Positions 14,382 through 23,704 are shown, numbered from the stretch's first letter. The stretch: DNA of 64,000 nt from Deltaproteobacteria bacterium IMCC39524 (GCA_029667085.1 JARUHJ010000002.1:1-64000); one strand, 5' to 3'. Made by a program: numbers and translations. Notes: a model not told the origin generated them from the letters alone.

Positions 14382-15161
14382 TTGAAGCAATTTGATTTTG
14401 GCCAGAACTGGCAGGATTTCTCCACGAGTCGCCTTGATGACCTCCATATCGAACAGGCTCGGCAACATTTCCGCGAATTGATGGCAGATGTCGACCTTAC
14501 AGGGAAAACCTTTTTAGATGTCGGCTTCGGTCAAGGTTTGAGCCTTTTGATTGCTTATCAAGAGGGGGCAATAGTCACGGGTCTGGATATCAACCCGAAG
14601 TGTGCCCAGGTTGTTGAGAGGAACAAGCAGGTCCTTGGTGTCGAGGAAGATATCGAGACGATTGTGGGTTCAGTGTTGAACCAGGCTGACTTGGCTAAGT
14701 TGCAAGGTCGACAGTTTGATATCGTCCATTCCTGGGGAGTACTGCACCATACCGGTGATATGGCGAGCGCCATCAACAATGTTTGCAGGTTCGTTAAACC
14801 TGATGGACTCCTGGTCCTGGCGATCTATAATCGGCACTGGAGTTCTTTGCCCTGGCTTTGGATCAAGTGGTTCTATTGCCATGTGCCGGTAGTTTTGCAA
14901 AAAATCATGATTGGTCTGTTTTATCCGGTAATCATGCTGGCAAAGTTCCTTGTCACTGGAAAGAACCCTTTTCGCATGAGCCGGGGAATGGATTTTTATT
15001 ACAATGTCGTCGATTGGGTCGGCGGCTACCCTTATGAGTATGCTTCACGGCAAGAGCTGGAGAATGTTTTGAAGCTCAAGGGGTTTTCCCTTGAAAGCTT
15101 TTCTCCTTGCCGCCTCCCGACCGGCTGCAATGAGTTCATCTTTCGGAGAAATAACGCTTAA
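14382..15161 (+). CDS. Class I SAM-dependent methyltransferase (first of six)
   Basis: A 259-residue methyltransferase starting at TTG 14382 with a GAAAGCGAGA site ahead. SAM-binding motif I is FLDVGFGQGLSLLIA (~48-62), acidic motif II is VTGLDINPKCAQ, and motif IV/post is FDIVHSWGVLHHTGD. A hydrophobic stretch around 155-190 (LWIKWFYCHVPVVLQKIMIGLFYPV) suggests membrane contact, perhaps with a lipid-linked substrate. The stop shares one base with the next ATG (TAATG), so it is coupled to the second methyltransferase. Substrate unknown. Confidence 0.85.
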   Translation: MKQFDFGQNWQDFSTSRLDDLHIEQARQHFRELMADVDLTGKTFLDVGFGQGLSLLIAYQEGAIVTGLDINPKCAQVVERNKQVLGVEEDIETIVGSVLNQADLAKLQGRQFDIVHSWGVLHHTGDMASAINNVCRFVKPDGLLVLAIYNRHWSSLPWLWIKWFYCHVPVVLQKIMIGLFYPVIMLAKFLVTGKNPFRMSRGMDFYYNVVDWVGGYPYEYASRQELENVLKLKGFSLESFSPCRLPTGCNEFIFRRNNA

Positions 15162-15901
15162 TGTACCGTTTGTTGAAAGAGCGCGGTCGTGCCGCCTCCG
15201 ATTACTATGCCGGTAGTCGCGAGTATTTTTTCTTGTCACCGGCAGGGCTGTCGTTGTTGCAGTCACTAAAGCCAGCAATTGAAAGCTGTTGCCGGGGTCG
15301 AGTCCTGGACGCTGGAGCCGGCCGTGGGGCCTACCGGGAGTTATTGGACGGATTTGCTGAAAGTTATGTCGGTATGGATGTTTCAGCGACACCGTCGACC
15401 GATGTTGTTGGGGATGCGCAAAAGCTCCCCTTCGTTGATGAGACTTTCGATGCGGTTTTCAGTTCGCAGGTTTTGGAGCATGTACCACAGCCCGAGGCAG
15501 CTTTAAAGGAGTTTCAGCGAGTACTGAAACCGGGCGGATATCTGATTCTCACGGTTCCGCACCTGTCGTGGTTACACAATGAGCCCCACGATTATTACCG
15601 CTATACGCCGCATGGACTACGTTTCCTCTTAGCCAGGGCAGGATTTCAGGATAAATACATTGTTCCAGCAGGAGGTCTTTTGTCATTTTTAGGTCACATA
15701 CCTTCCACGGTCATGGTGAATTCAACTTTTGGCATCCCTGTCGTGCATCGTCTTGTGTTGGCGTTAAATTCCATTTGGTGTCGGCTAGTTACGTCATTGG
15801 ACCGTCTAATAGAAAAGAATAAAATTTACGCTCTAAATTATGTTTGCCTCGCTGAAAAAAATAGAGTTTTTCAGCAACGGAAACCAGATGATAGAAGCTA
15901 A
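15161..15901 (+). CDS. Class I SAM-dependent methyltransferase (second)
   Basis: A 246-residue Methyltransf_11-type protein. Motif I reads RVLDAGAGRGAYRELL (~46-61), then YVGMDVSATPSTDVVGDAQKLPF, FDAVFSSQVLEHVPQP, and LKPGGYLILTVPH. The HDYYRYTPHGLRFLLARAGF segment is typical of methyltransferases in surface-glycan clusters. It is translationally coupled to the gene before it and overlaps the following GT4 gene by 14 bases. The target, probably a sugar or lipid intermediate, is not known. Confidence 0.85.
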   Translation: MYRLLKERGRAASDYYAGSREYFFLSPAGLSLLQSLKPAIESCCRGRVLDAGAGRGAYRELLDGFAESYVGMDVSATPSTDVVGDAQKLPFVDETFDAVFSSQVLEHVPQPEAALKEFQRVLKPGGYLILTVPHLSWLHNEPHDYYRYTPHGLRFLLARAGFQDKYIVPAGGLLSFLGHIPSTVMVNSTFGIPVVHRLVLALNSIWCRLVTSLDRLIEKNKIYALNYVCLAEKNRVFQQRKPDDRS

Positions 15902-17027
15902 GTGTAAAATTCTGATGCTCATCGATAACTTTGATCCCGGTGGTGCGCAGACTCTGCTGATTGATTTAGTTAAGGGCCTGGATAAAAATAGGTTTGAGGT
16001 GTTCATTGCCCCTTTGCGAAAACCTGAAGCCTTTGCCGATGCTTTAGCGAATTCCGGGGCAAGGATCGTGAATCTTTCCGGAGGGAAATACAACCCATTC
16101 AAGATGTTGAGTTTGGTCAGGCTGATTCGTAGAGAGCGTGTGGACGTGGTGCATACCCACCTTACTGCTTCGCGATTTTTAGGAGTGCTCGCAGGTTTTT
16201 TTGGCGGAGCAAAAAAAATCTTAAGTCATGACCACAGTGGTGATGAGTACCTGCGTAAAAGAAAATGGGCTGCTAAACTTGTACTTTATCCCTTAGATCG
16301 AATGCTCATGAGTTGTACCGATCAGGTTCTGGCTGTTTCAGAAGCGATCGCTGCTTTTAATATCGATTATAAAAAAATCCCCGAGCAAAAAGTTACAATC
16401 TGCCACAACTGGATTGATGTTGGCCGATTTTCCCCCGACCCAAGTGACCGCAGGGAATTACGCCTGATATTGCAGATTCCAGAAAGTGCATTTGTGGTGG
16501 GTGCAGTCGGCCGATTGAGTTCTCAAAAAGGCTATCGTTATTTTGTGGAGGCTGCTGCTGAGATTTTAGCCGGGGCACCCAAAACTGTTTTTGTTGTTGT
16601 TGGTTCTGGAGAAGAGTTTTTACCTCTTAAACAGATGGTGCAGGCTCTCGATATCGATCATGCGTTCCGCTTCCCGGGGTTTGTTCCCGAAGTAGAGAGG
16701 GTTTATCCGGTTTTCGATATTTTTGTCCTGCCTTCCGTGTACGAACCTTTTGGCCTGGTCGTATTGGAGGCGATGGCTGCGGGCTTGCCGGTCGTGGCCT
16801 CCGCAACAGGTGGTGTCGTTGAAATCATCGAAGATAAACTCAACGGTCTTCTCGTCCCTCCTGGGGACTCAAAAGCTTTGGCTCAAGGGATTGTCAACTT
16901 GATGGAGAATATGGAGGCGTTGGCCAAACCAATGGCTGCCAGGGCAAAACAGTTGGTCAGGGACAGGTTCGATCGCAACACCGCGATTTCCCGAATTGAA
17001 TCACTTTACCTGGAAGAGGGTGTATGA
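15888..17027 (+). CDS. GT4-family glycosyltransferase (second)
   Basis: A 379-residue GT-B glycosyltransferase. The N-terminal acceptor domain begins KILMLIDNFDPGGAQTLLIDL, the classic GGAE-like loop. The donor domain has VVGAVGRLSSQKGYRYFVEAA, FRFPGFVPEVERVYPVFDIF, and the E-x7-E site PSVYEPFGLVVLEAMAAGLPVVAS. I choose ATG 15888 because the alternative at 15840 would overlap the upstream methyltransferase by 62 bases; the ribosome site is weak for both. The stop overlaps a 36-codon frame (ATGA at 17024). Confidence 0.88.
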   Translation: MIEAKCKILMLIDNFDPGGAQTLLIDLVKGLDKNRFEVFIAPLRKPEAFADALANSGARIVNLSGGKYNPFKMLSLVRLIRRERVDVVHTHLTASRFLGVLAGFFGGAKKILSHDHSGDEYLRKRKWAAKLVLYPLDRMLMSCTDQVLAVSEAIAAFNIDYKKIPEQKVTICHNWIDVGRFSPDPSDRRELRLILQIPESAFVVGAVGRLSSQKGYRYFVEAAAEILAGAPKTVFVVVGSGEEFLPLKQMVQALDIDHAFRFPGFVPEVERVYPVFDIFVLPSVYEPFGLVVLEAMAAGLPVVASATGGVVEIIEDKLNGLLVPPGDSKALAQGIVNLMENMEALAKPMAARAKQLVRDRFDRNTAISRIESLYLEEGV

Positions 17028-17134
17028 AACCAGGAACCTTGCAAATCCAGAGAAGGAAATTTCACTTCAAAATAATGGAATTCTTTCAACCGACAGGGTT
17101 GGAGAGGTTGATGGAGGCGGCTGTTAAACAATGA
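17024..17134 (+). CDS. Possible small ORF, 36 residues, coupled at both ends
   Basis: Starts ATGA-overlapped with the GT4 stop and ends TGA inside the ATGATG that opens the radical SAM gene. GAAGAGGG lies ahead of its start. The product (MKPGTLQIQRRKFHFK... LMEAAVKQ) is basic with a short amphipathic middle and no recognised domain. It fills what would otherwise be a ~100-base gap and may serve mainly to carry ribosomes into the next gene, or be the remnant of a larger gene. Real translation is uncertain. Confidence 0.4.
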   Translation: MKPGTLQIQRRKFHFKIMEFFQPTGLERLMEAAVKQ

Positions 17135-18648
17135 TGGCTCAGGAAAATAAAAGACTTCGAACTGATATATTGTTTGTGTCGATGCCCTCCCGTGCTAACT
17201 CGGTGCTGCCTCCCCTTGGTTTTCTTGTCTTGGGTGGTTTTTTGGATAAGCATACGGAATTCACCTCGGCAATTTTTGAGAAGAAGATTTCTAGTCTTCG
17301 AGAGGTCACTCCTGCCCGTAAGGTTGAAATTGAAAAGACTATTCTCGATCAAATTGAACTTCAAAAACCCCGGTTTGTCGGTTTCTCTCTCTTCCCTGGC
17401 GATCTGAGTGAGTTTTATTCTCTGGCGCGGCAAATCAAAACTCGATTTGCAGAGATTAAAGTAGTTGTTGGTGGAGTGCTGCCAACCATTGATCCTGAAT
17501 CACTTCTGTGTGATGAGTCCCCTGCCGATATATTGATCCGTGGAGATGGCGAAACACCACTGAGTCATCTTCTTTCTGGAGGGATTCTATCCGAAGTGCC
17601 AGGTCTTGCATGGCGAGAAGAGAGAGAAGTCTGTGACACGGGTGTGGCTTGTTATGTCGGTGAATTGGACTATATGCCAAGTTATCACAAGATCGATATG
17701 GGATATTACTGCCGTGTCTCCACTGAAATCATCAGGCCCTATTACAGCAAGGGAATGTTCGTTTTCTCAGCGGTAGGATGCCCTCATCGGTGTTCTTTTT
17801 GTTTTAATCCAAAGACGAAACTCAAATACAAAGACTTGGACGTATTTATTGAAGAATTGCGACTGCTCAAAGAAACTTACGGGATTAATTCATTTTTTGT
17901 TTTGGATGAGTGCTTCCTTGCTAACAAATCAAGAGTTGCCAAATTCTGTACCAGGTACAAAGAATCTGGTCTTGGTATGCCTTGGGCGATGCAGACCCGG
18001 TCCAACCTGCTTAAGGAAGAAAACATCGTGACACTAAAGGATGCCGGTTGTGTCCATATCAGTTTTGGTGTGGAAACGGGGTCTCCTGGACTACTTAAAG
18101 CCATTACCAAGGGACTTACCGTTGATGACAACCTGTCAGCGTTCAAATTATGTAGAAAACACGGGATCAAAACTTTTGCCAATATGTTGTTTAACCTGCC
18201 CGGGGAAACCGTTGAGGACGTCGAATTGAGCAGGCAGTTCCTCAAAAAAGCCAAGCCGAACCATGTCGCACTCAGCCTGACAGTTCCTCTCCTGGGGACC
18301 CAGCTTTACAATGAGCTTGTCAAACCGCCGCTGGAGAAAGAAGAATATGTATTGTTTGGCTCAAACGATCCCTATACAAGGATTGTCGATCCACGTTTCC
18401 GCTTGGCAGCGCACGACTTGGCCCTTGATAAGTTGTTGGCCCGCGAATCAATAAGATACTATATAAAGACGTCCTTTGGCTTGTTGAGCATGGACAAGTG
18501 GTACGTGCAAGGGGTCTTGCGGAAGATGGCTCTGTCTGAGTTGGCTTGGGCCATCTGCAAAAAAACAGTTAAACAGGGGCGCTCTTACTTCAAAGGTGGC
18601 GTAAGTCTCTTTCGCAGCACCCTTGGAGTGAAAAGGAGAAAGTGTTAG
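17131..18648 (+). CDS. Radical SAM protein with B12-binding-like N-terminal domain
   Basis: A 505-residue BchE/P-methylase-like radical SAM enzyme. The N-terminal ~150 residues form a cobalamin-binding-type Rossmann fold (DILFVSMPS, VGFSLFPGD, IKVVVGGVLPTIDPE, ADILIRGDGE), but the His of the DxHxxG B12 motif is not evident. The [4Fe-4S] motif C217-PHR-C221-SF-C224 is intact, followed by FFVLDECFLANKS and FGVETGSPGLLKAITKG typical of the TIM-barrel. Members methylate or rearrange unactivated carbons in cofactors, lipids and sugars. Set among glycosyl- and methyltransferases, it may modify a sugar or lipid carrier; substrate not readable. It starts at ATG 17131 or 17134. Confidence 0.85.
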   Translation: MMAQENKRLRTDILFVSMPSRANSVLPPLGFLVLGGFLDKHTEFTSAIFEKKISSLREVTPARKVEIEKTILDQIELQKPRFVGFSLFPGDLSEFYSLARQIKTRFAEIKVVVGGVLPTIDPESLLCDESPADILIRGDGETPLSHLLSGGILSEVPGLAWREEREVCDTGVACYVGELDYMPSYHKIDMGYYCRVSTEIIRPYYSKGMFVFSAVGCPHRCSFCFNPKTKLKYKDLDVFIEELRLLKETYGINSFFVLDECFLANKSRVAKFCTRYKESGLGMPWAMQTRSNLLKEENIVTLKDAGCVHISFGVETGSPGLLKAITKGLTVDDNLSAFKLCRKHGIKTFANMLFNLPGETVEDVELSRQFLKKAKPNHVALSLTVPLLGTQLYNELVKPPLEKEEYVLFGSNDPYTRIVDPRFRLAAHDLALDKLLARESIRYYIKTSFGLLSMDKWYVQGVLRKMALSELAWAICKKTVKQGRSYFKGGVSLFRSTLGVKRRKC

Positions 18649-18731
18649 TCCTCTCTTTATTTAGGCTCATACCTTTGTTAGACAAAAGGCTCTCTGTTCC
18701 CTCGTGCCCTTATTCTTTGGAGAACTGAAAA

Positions 18732-19565
18732 GTGAAAGAGGTCAACTCAGATTTAGCGGAGGAGGTGCGCCAAGAAAACATCAAGATGCACGACCGCGAC
18801 AGTCAGATTTATGATATGCGCCACCCATACATGCGGGACAAGAAGTTTCAGGAAAGCTTTAAGGCTGATCTCGCATTGATGGCTTCGTTGCTAGGGCTTG
18901 TTAAGTCGGTCAGGGTCCTTGATTGTGGGGCCGGCACAGGAAATCTGACTCTCAAGTTCCTGGATTTTGGCTGGCGGGTGACAGCGCTCGATATCTCCGG
19001 TGGTATGTTGGAGGCCCTTCGTGCCAAGGTGACCGATGGTGATGATCGTCTCGAAACCGTAAAAGCCGACGCTGAAGATTATTTGCGTAGCCAGGAGGGG
19101 ACCTTTGATGTTGTGGCTTTTGGGGCCACGCTTCACCATCTTCCTGACTACATAACCGCGTTGGAACTGGCGTGCAAGGCTCTGAAGCCTGGCGGTATCC
19201 TCTATATCACTGGAGAGCCTGCCTTGGTTGATCAGGTCAGCCCATTGGAGCATCGACTGCTTCGTCTCGACGAATACTTCAATGTCTTTTACAAAGTCGT
19301 GAGTCGGCCTCAGCACGGTTTGACTGTGCTGGGAAAGCTGTTGAGTCTGTCCAGACCTGAGGAAGTCGACGAGACCTTGGCCGAGTTTCACGTTGAAGCC
19401 GGCATCGATCAGGGTCGCTGCCAAGCTGTTCTTGAAAACTCGGGTCTAACACTGGTCAAATTAGAATTGTTTGGTTATTTCGGGTTTCGCTTCAACCGAT
19501 TTTTGGCGAGGCTTGGTGGGATTGATCTTCGTTCTCAGTTTAAGCTGATAGCCCGTAGGTGTTGA
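18732..19565 (+). CDS. Class I SAM-dependent methyltransferase (third)
   Basis: A 277-residue methyltransferase starting at GTG 18732 with GGAGA 8 bases ahead. SAM motifs: VRVLDCGAGTGNLTLKFLDFG (~58-78), VTALDISGGMLEAL, FDVVAFGATLHHLPDY, LKPGGILYITGEPA. The FDVVAFGATLHHLPD type places it near UbiE/Methyltransf_25 enzymes. Upstream gap of 83 bases after the radical SAM gene; downstream 286 bases without a gene. Substrate unknown. Confidence 0.83.
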   Translation: MKEVNSDLAEEVRQENIKMHDRDSQIYDMRHPYMRDKKFQESFKADLALMASLLGLVKSVRVLDCGAGTGNLTLKFLDFGWRVTALDISGGMLEALRAKVTDGDDRLETVKADAEDYLRSQEGTFDVVAFGATLHHLPDYITALELACKALKPGGILYITGEPALVDQVSPLEHRLLRLDEYFNVFYKVVSRPQHGLTVLGKLLSLSRPEEVDETLAEFHVEAGIDQGRCQAVLENSGLTLVKLELFGYFGFRFNRFLARLGGIDLRSQFKLIARRC

Positions 19566-19851
19566 GTGCCAGTTTCCTGTCGACTGGATAGCGTGTCCTG
19601 AATATGCCTTAGGTAAAGGCATGTCCCTCGATCTCCGGGGATGAACTGATCTAAAAAGTCTTTGTCGTTTTCGGTGATCTGGTTGCTGGAATTAGAGCTA
19701 CGAGTGGCTAAAAAGTCAAGAACCACGTGGTTGTTTTGGTTTCTACGCGATTTTAAGTAAATGCAGTGTTTTGATCAGTCACTCGGACTTAGGCATGAAA
19801 GGTTCGATTTCTCTTGCGTGTTAAATTCGGCCAATAAGAGGTCTTTGTGTT
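19566..19851. other. Gap between two methyltransferase genes
   Basis: No credible gene; a minus-strand 63-codon frame here has no ribosome site or recognisable motif. A perfect 12-base palindrome AACCACGTGGTT lies at about 19720-19731. A ribosome site AAGAGGT precedes the next gene. Confidence 0.5.
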
Positions 19852-20556
19852 ATGGCATTTTTTGATCATTATTCTTCAGATAAAGCAACCTCTCTTGGTA
19901 GGGGCTTTGTCAGAAAATCTGCACAGATGTTGTATCTAAACATAAAAAAAGTGCAGCCTGAAGCTAAAGCGGCTCTTGAAATTGGCCCTGGTAAGGGTGA
20001 TTTCTGTGACCTCTGGTTGAGTCATGGCGGGGAGATTGCCGCTATGGAAGCCAATCCTGGAATGGGACATGCGTTGTCAAGAAAAGGTGTTCGGGTTGTC
20101 GAGGCTTTTGCGCCGCCTCTTCCGTTCGATTCCGCCGAGTTTGATGTTGTTGTTGCATCACATGTTATTGAACATATGCCTACCGTTACTAAGGCTGTCG
20201 AGCTTGTTGAGGAGATGGCAAGGGTTTGCAGGCCGGGTGGCTTGGTCTGTGTTGTTGCGCCAGACGTCCGTGCCTGGAAATCTGATTTCTGGAATGCCGA
20301 TTACACGCATAATTATGTGACAAGCCCCAGGCGCGTCGAGCAACTATTTCTCAATGCAGGATTACACGTTGAATCTCATGTGTTGTTTTCCGCTTATTTT
20401 AGTGGCTTCAGGGGGAGACTTCTGAGCCTGTTGGCGAGCATCTTCCCGGTAAGGTTGCTCGATTGGTTGCCCTTTTGCCGATTCCTGCAAGTCAAGCTTT
20501 ACAAGTTGAAACTGACTTTTTTAGGTAATTTTCTGTTGATAGGACGTAAGGAATAG
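19852..20556 (+). CDS. Class I SAM-dependent methyltransferase (fourth)
   Basis: A 234-residue methyltransferase with motif I ALEIGPGKGDFCDLW (~41-55), IAAMEANPGMG, FDVVVASHVIEHMPT, and CRPGGLVCVVAPDVRAWKS. The C-terminal ~45 residues are hydrophobic and basic (LLSLLASIFPVRLLDWLPF... LKLTFLGNFLLIGRK), suggesting attachment to the membrane. It is 4 bases from the flippase-like membrane protein, so the two are likely co-translated. Confidence 0.82.
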   Translation: MAFFDHYSSDKATSLGRGFVRKSAQMLYLNIKKVQPEAKAALEIGPGKGDFCDLWLSHGGEIAAMEANPGMGHALSRKGVRVVEAFAPPLPFDSAEFDVVVASHVIEHMPTVTKAVELVEEMARVCRPGGLVCVVAPDVRAWKSDFWNADYTHNYVTSPRRVEQLFLNAGLHVESHVLFSAYFSGFRGRLLSLLASIFPVRLLDWLPFCRFLQVKLYKLKLTFLGNFLLIGRKE

Positions 20557-20560
20557 AAGA

Positions 20561-21532
20561 TTGTTCTCCGGTTATTGGAAATTTATTGCAAAACTTGTTG
20601 CCTCAATCACTTTGTTGGGAGTCCTTTTTGTCTTTGTAGATTGGCGAGAGGGGTTGAGCTTGTTGTTAGAAGTGGAATTGAAGCCACTTGTTCTGGTCTT
20701 TGTCCTCTATGCGATTGGTTTATGGCTGTGTTCTGTAAAATGGCTAATGTTACTGAATGTTCATGACGTTTCTGTTCCTGTTGCTAAGCTTTTTCGCTTT
20801 TATTGGATAGGGGCTTTTATCAGTAATTTTTTGCCATCAACCGTCGGGGGTGATTTCTCACGACTGTCATTCCTTCGCTCTACCAATCGTCTGGCAGAGG
20901 TCGCTGCCAGTATTGTCCTGGAGCGAATGACTGGCATGTTCATGCTTATTGTCTTTTCAGGTTTCTCCCTGTCGTTACGGGCTCATTATTTTGGGGGTAG
21001 TTTTTTACTCCTGGTCCTATGGTTAATCTTTGGTTTGAGTTTGGGAGCCTTGTTAGTGTCTTTTATTTACAACAGAAATATAGTTGGTTGGCTGGGAAAG
21101 TTATCGTTAGACGAAAATGGGTTTACATGTAATCTTTTAGTGAAAGCAAAAAAAGTTCTTGTTGCTTTGCTCTTTTGCCAAGAGCAGAAACTGGTTTTAT
21201 TTAATTGTTTAGCATTATCCTTTGTTTTTTATTGCCTTTCTTTTTTGGCACAACAGCTAATCTTTCTTTCCTTGGGTTTGTCTGTTCCTTTCACTGAAAT
21301 TATGTTTATACTCCCTCTGGTAAGTTTGATTTCTTTAGTTCCTTTTTCTCTTAATTCTATTGGCCTAACCGAAAGTGCTTTTGTCTTTTTTTTCGTTCAG
21401 GCGGGCCTTCAGCCATCAGAGGCACTTGCTGCCGCCTTGCTTGGGCGGATTCTCATGGTTTTGTTTTCTTCCTTTGGAGGTGTCTTGTTGCTCATAGAAA
21501 ATAACACCATTGCAAAAACGCCAGCAAACTGA
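20561..21532 (+). CDS. Polytopic membrane protein, LPG-synthase-TM/UPF0104 family (flippase-like)
   Basis: A 323-residue integral membrane protein starting at TTG 20561 with AAGGA 8 bases ahead. About eight hydrophobic segments are seen, with the family signature around SNFLPSTVGGDFSRLSFLRST (~88-108) and LVPFSLNSIGLTESAFVFFF (~265-285). The family (AglD/MprF membrane part) includes proteins implicated in moving lipid-linked sugars or charged lipids across membranes. With no Wzx in view it is a candidate translocator for this island, by inference. The gene is visibly T-rich compared with its neighbours, in keeping with separate acquisition. Confidence 0.78.
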   Translation: MFSGYWKFIAKLVASITLLGVLFVFVDWREGLSLLLEVELKPLVLVFVLYAIGLWLCSVKWLMLLNVHDVSVPVAKLFRFYWIGAFISNFLPSTVGGDFSRLSFLRSTNRLAEVAASIVLERMTGMFMLIVFSGFSLSLRAHYFGGSFLLLVLWLIFGLSLGALLVSFIYNRNIVGWLGKLSLDENGFTCNLLVKAKKVLVALLFCQEQKLVLFNCLALSFVFYCLSFLAQQLIFLSLGLSVPFTEIMFILPLVSLISLVPFSLNSIGLTESAFVFFFVQAGLQPSEALAAALLGRILMVLFSSFGGVLLLIENNTIAKTPAN

Positions 21533-21574
21533 GGTGGGTTGGAAAAAGTGGACACCAATCTTTTTTAACCTATG

Positions 21575-21593
21575 CGCCTTAAGAAGGCGTTTG
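21575..21593 (+). terminator. Weak terminator-like hairpin after the flippase-like gene
   Basis: CGCCTT-AAG-AAGGCG perfect 6-bp stem with only three T following. Likely limited termination. Confidence 0.35.
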
Positions 21594-21663
21594 GTTGTAA
21601 CCTCCTTAATGTGGAAAATTAGATGATCAGAATTGGTAATATTGCTAAATTAAATAATTGGGT

Positions 21664-21890
21664 CTTATTCCCCGCAGCTTGCTGCATTGTTTAACTTTAA
21701 AGAGGCAACCTTTGTTTGGCCGCGATGAAAGTCTATTAAGATCTATGGTTAGAACCAAACCTAGAGCATCTCTTTTTAGCTTGTACAGATTTTCATAGAT
21801 TCTGATCGCGGCTAAAAATAGACTCCCATTGTGTTGACAACAAAAGTTACACGCTGTTGATACTTCGAAGCTTGCTGCGAGGTAGTTCAT
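21664..21890. repeat. Composite structured repeat, copy C
   Basis: About 227 bases. It opens with a GCAGCTTGCTGC hairpin, continues ...tttaacttTaaag...caacctttgttt, contains the 97-bp core (about 21719-21815), then ...gtgttgacaacaaaagttaca... and closes with a second hairpin AGCTTGCTGCGAGGTAGTT. The same order is seen at 43231 and 51870, so the whole unit, not only the core, is repeated. Confidence 0.85.
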
Positions 21891-21934
21891 TATGATGGAA
21901 TGATAATTCTCAAATCAATGGAAGGGACTCCACC

Positions 21935-23704
21935 TTGACGTTTCTGCGCGTAATCAAATATGTGAGCATTCTTACTCTTGGCACCATGGCCTTCGCCGTT
22001 CTCGCTGTTGCAATTTCAGAGGTGCATTCCTTTGATGTCTTCTGGCAATTGCAGTCCGGCAAGTATATCTGGCAAACCAAAAGTATGATCCACAGTGACC
22101 TGTTCACGCTTGCCAAAGATGTTCCGAGAAGCGAGCATTCCTGGCTCCATAGTCTAATTTTATTCGGTCTGTATTCAATGGGTGGCTATGCCACGATCAG
22201 CGTGCTTAAGGGCCTCCTGGTGACGGCAACCTTGGCTTGTCTGGTCTTGGTCGCGCGGCGCCGCTCTGCGAGCTGGACGGCTATCCTTTTAGTTCTGCCG
22301 GTTTTTCTGCTGACCAGCGGTGGATGGCTGGAACGACCGCAGCTGTGGACGTTTTTGTTCTTTGCCCTGTTCTTGCTTGTGCTGCAGCAGTTCCTTGAGC
22401 AACAGAGCTGGTCGGTTCTATGGCTTTTTCCCATAGCGATTTTCTGGGCCAATGTCCATGCCGGCTCGGTGCTTGCTGCCGCGCTTCTGGTCGCTTTTCT
22501 TGTTGGCGGGGTTGGTGACCAGTTTCTGCCTGGAACGCGAACTCCTTTTCAACTTCGCAAATTGCTGGTTGCCTCGGGCCTGGTCGCTTTGGCGAGTTTT
22601 ATAAGTCCTTACCCGGGCTACCTGATGAATGTTCTCCTTAATGTTTCCAAGCTGGGTGGCTCGACAGATAGCTCTGGCAATTATACCGTTTCGATGGCAC
22701 AGAAGTTCAACATGGACTGGACGCTGACGACGTTCAGTAACGAGCCGTTGTTCTTTTACCTGATGGCGGCAACTGCTCTCATCGTCCTTCTTGGTTGGCG
22801 CAGGGTCAGCCTGGTGGATCTTTGCCTGCTGGCTGGTCTGGCCATGATGGGGATGAAGCTTGTGCGCCACATCCCGTTCTTTTACATGGGAGCGATCGCC
22901 ATCCTGCCAGCTTACCTCGACCAGCTTGCAGAACCGGTGCGCGTGCGACTGCCCGAGCTTTATCGCAAGCTCGCTGCACTGGTTCTCTGCTGCGTGGCTG
23001 TTGTTCTGTTCTGGACTCTCTGGCAGCCGATCTATAAAGTTTATGGCACCTTCAAAACGGGCTTGCGCGAGTGGCATTACCCGATTGCCGCAACCGAGTT
23101 CGTCCAGAAACACAAACTCACGAAAAACATCTACAACACCTACGATTGGGGCGGATACATGGCGTTCAAGCTGTATCCCGAATACCTGATGTTCTGGGAC
23201 GGTCGTCAGAATTCTGCTGAGATGTTCCAGCTCGGTTGGAACGTGATGGCCGGCAAGCCTAATTGGAAGGAAATTCTCCAGCGCTTTGATGTCAATACCA
23301 TTGTCACAAGAGCGTCGACCATAGACACCGGCCAAAAATATCCGTTGCTGGACCGCCTGAGTGCAAGTGACGACTGGCACCTGGTCTTCAATTCGGAATC
23401 ATCCATGATTTTTGTCCGTTCCGGAAGTGTTCACCCTCTCTGGTTGAAACGGCATGAACGACCCAAGGAGCAGATTGACAACACGGTTCTGTCTGAAGCC
23501 AACTTGATGGTTCGCTACAATGCGGGCCGTTACATGGCCTGGTGGGAAATGGCGCAGATTTACATGAAGCGTAAACATTATGCTCGAGCAAAGTTTGCTT
23601 TGGAACAACATATGTCAAGAACTCCGCAACGCAACCCCAATGCCGAACGTATGTATAACCAACTGTTGCGGAGGTTGAATACCACTTCTCATGAAAGAAA
23701 GTAA
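21935..23704 (+). CDS. GT-C-like polytopic membrane protein, paralogue 1 of 5
   Basis: A 589-residue membrane protein starting at TTG 21935. About ten to twelve hydrophobic segments span ~10-385, followed by a soluble C-terminus. Family signature: SFDVFWQLQSGKYIWQ in the first outside loop (Asp as candidate metal/substrate site), RPQLWTF, FWANVHAGS, and after the last helix NTYDWGGYMAFKLYPE then FWDGRQNSAE. The C-terminal ~80 residues are helical and TPR-like (AQIYMKRKHYARAKFALEQHM). Fold and loop Asp suggest a GT-C enzyme using lipid-linked sugar, but no characterised homologue is known to me. Related genes: 33893, 35771, 37532, 43468. Confidence 0.7.
   Translation: MTFLRVIKYVSILTLGTMAFAVLAVAISEVHSFDVFWQLQSGKYIWQTKSMIHSDLFTLAKDVPRSEHSWLHSLILFGLYSMGGYATISVLKGLLVTATLACLVLVARRRSASWTAILLVLPVFLLTSGGWLERPQLWTFLFFALFLLVLQQFLEQQSWSVLWLFPIAIFWANVHAGSVLAAALLVAFLVGGVGDQFLPGTRTPFQLRKLLVASGLVALASFISPYPGYLMNVLLNVSKLGGSTDSSGNYTVSMAQKFNMDWTLTTFSNEPLFFYLMAATALIVLLGWRRVSLVDLCLLAGLAMMGMKLVRHIPFFYMGAIAILPAYLDQLAEPVRVRLPELYRKLAALVLCCVAVVLFWTLWQPIYKVYGTFKTGLREWHYPIAATEFVQKHKLTKNIYNTYDWGGYMAFKLYPEYLMFWDGRQNSAEMFQLGWNVMAGKPNWKEILQRFDVNTIVTRASTIDTGQKYPLLDRLSASDDWHLVFNSESSMIFVRSGSVHPLWLKRHERPKEQIDNTVLSEANLMVRYNAGRYMAWWEMAQIYMKRKHYARAKFALEQHMSRTPQRNPNAERMYNQLLRRLNTTSHERK

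Noticed and set aside
19535-19726. Minus-strand 63-codon frame between methyltransferase genes
   Set aside because: Low protein character, no Shine-Dalgarno, overlaps the end of the 18732 gene.
21541-21570. Sequence resembling an insertion-sequence end (tggacacc)
   Set aside because: No matching second end, transposase or target duplication is visible nearby.
22418-23380. Minus-strand open frame of 320 codons opposite the 21935 gene
   Set aside because: Mirror of a membrane protein's codon pattern; no start signal or family resemblance.
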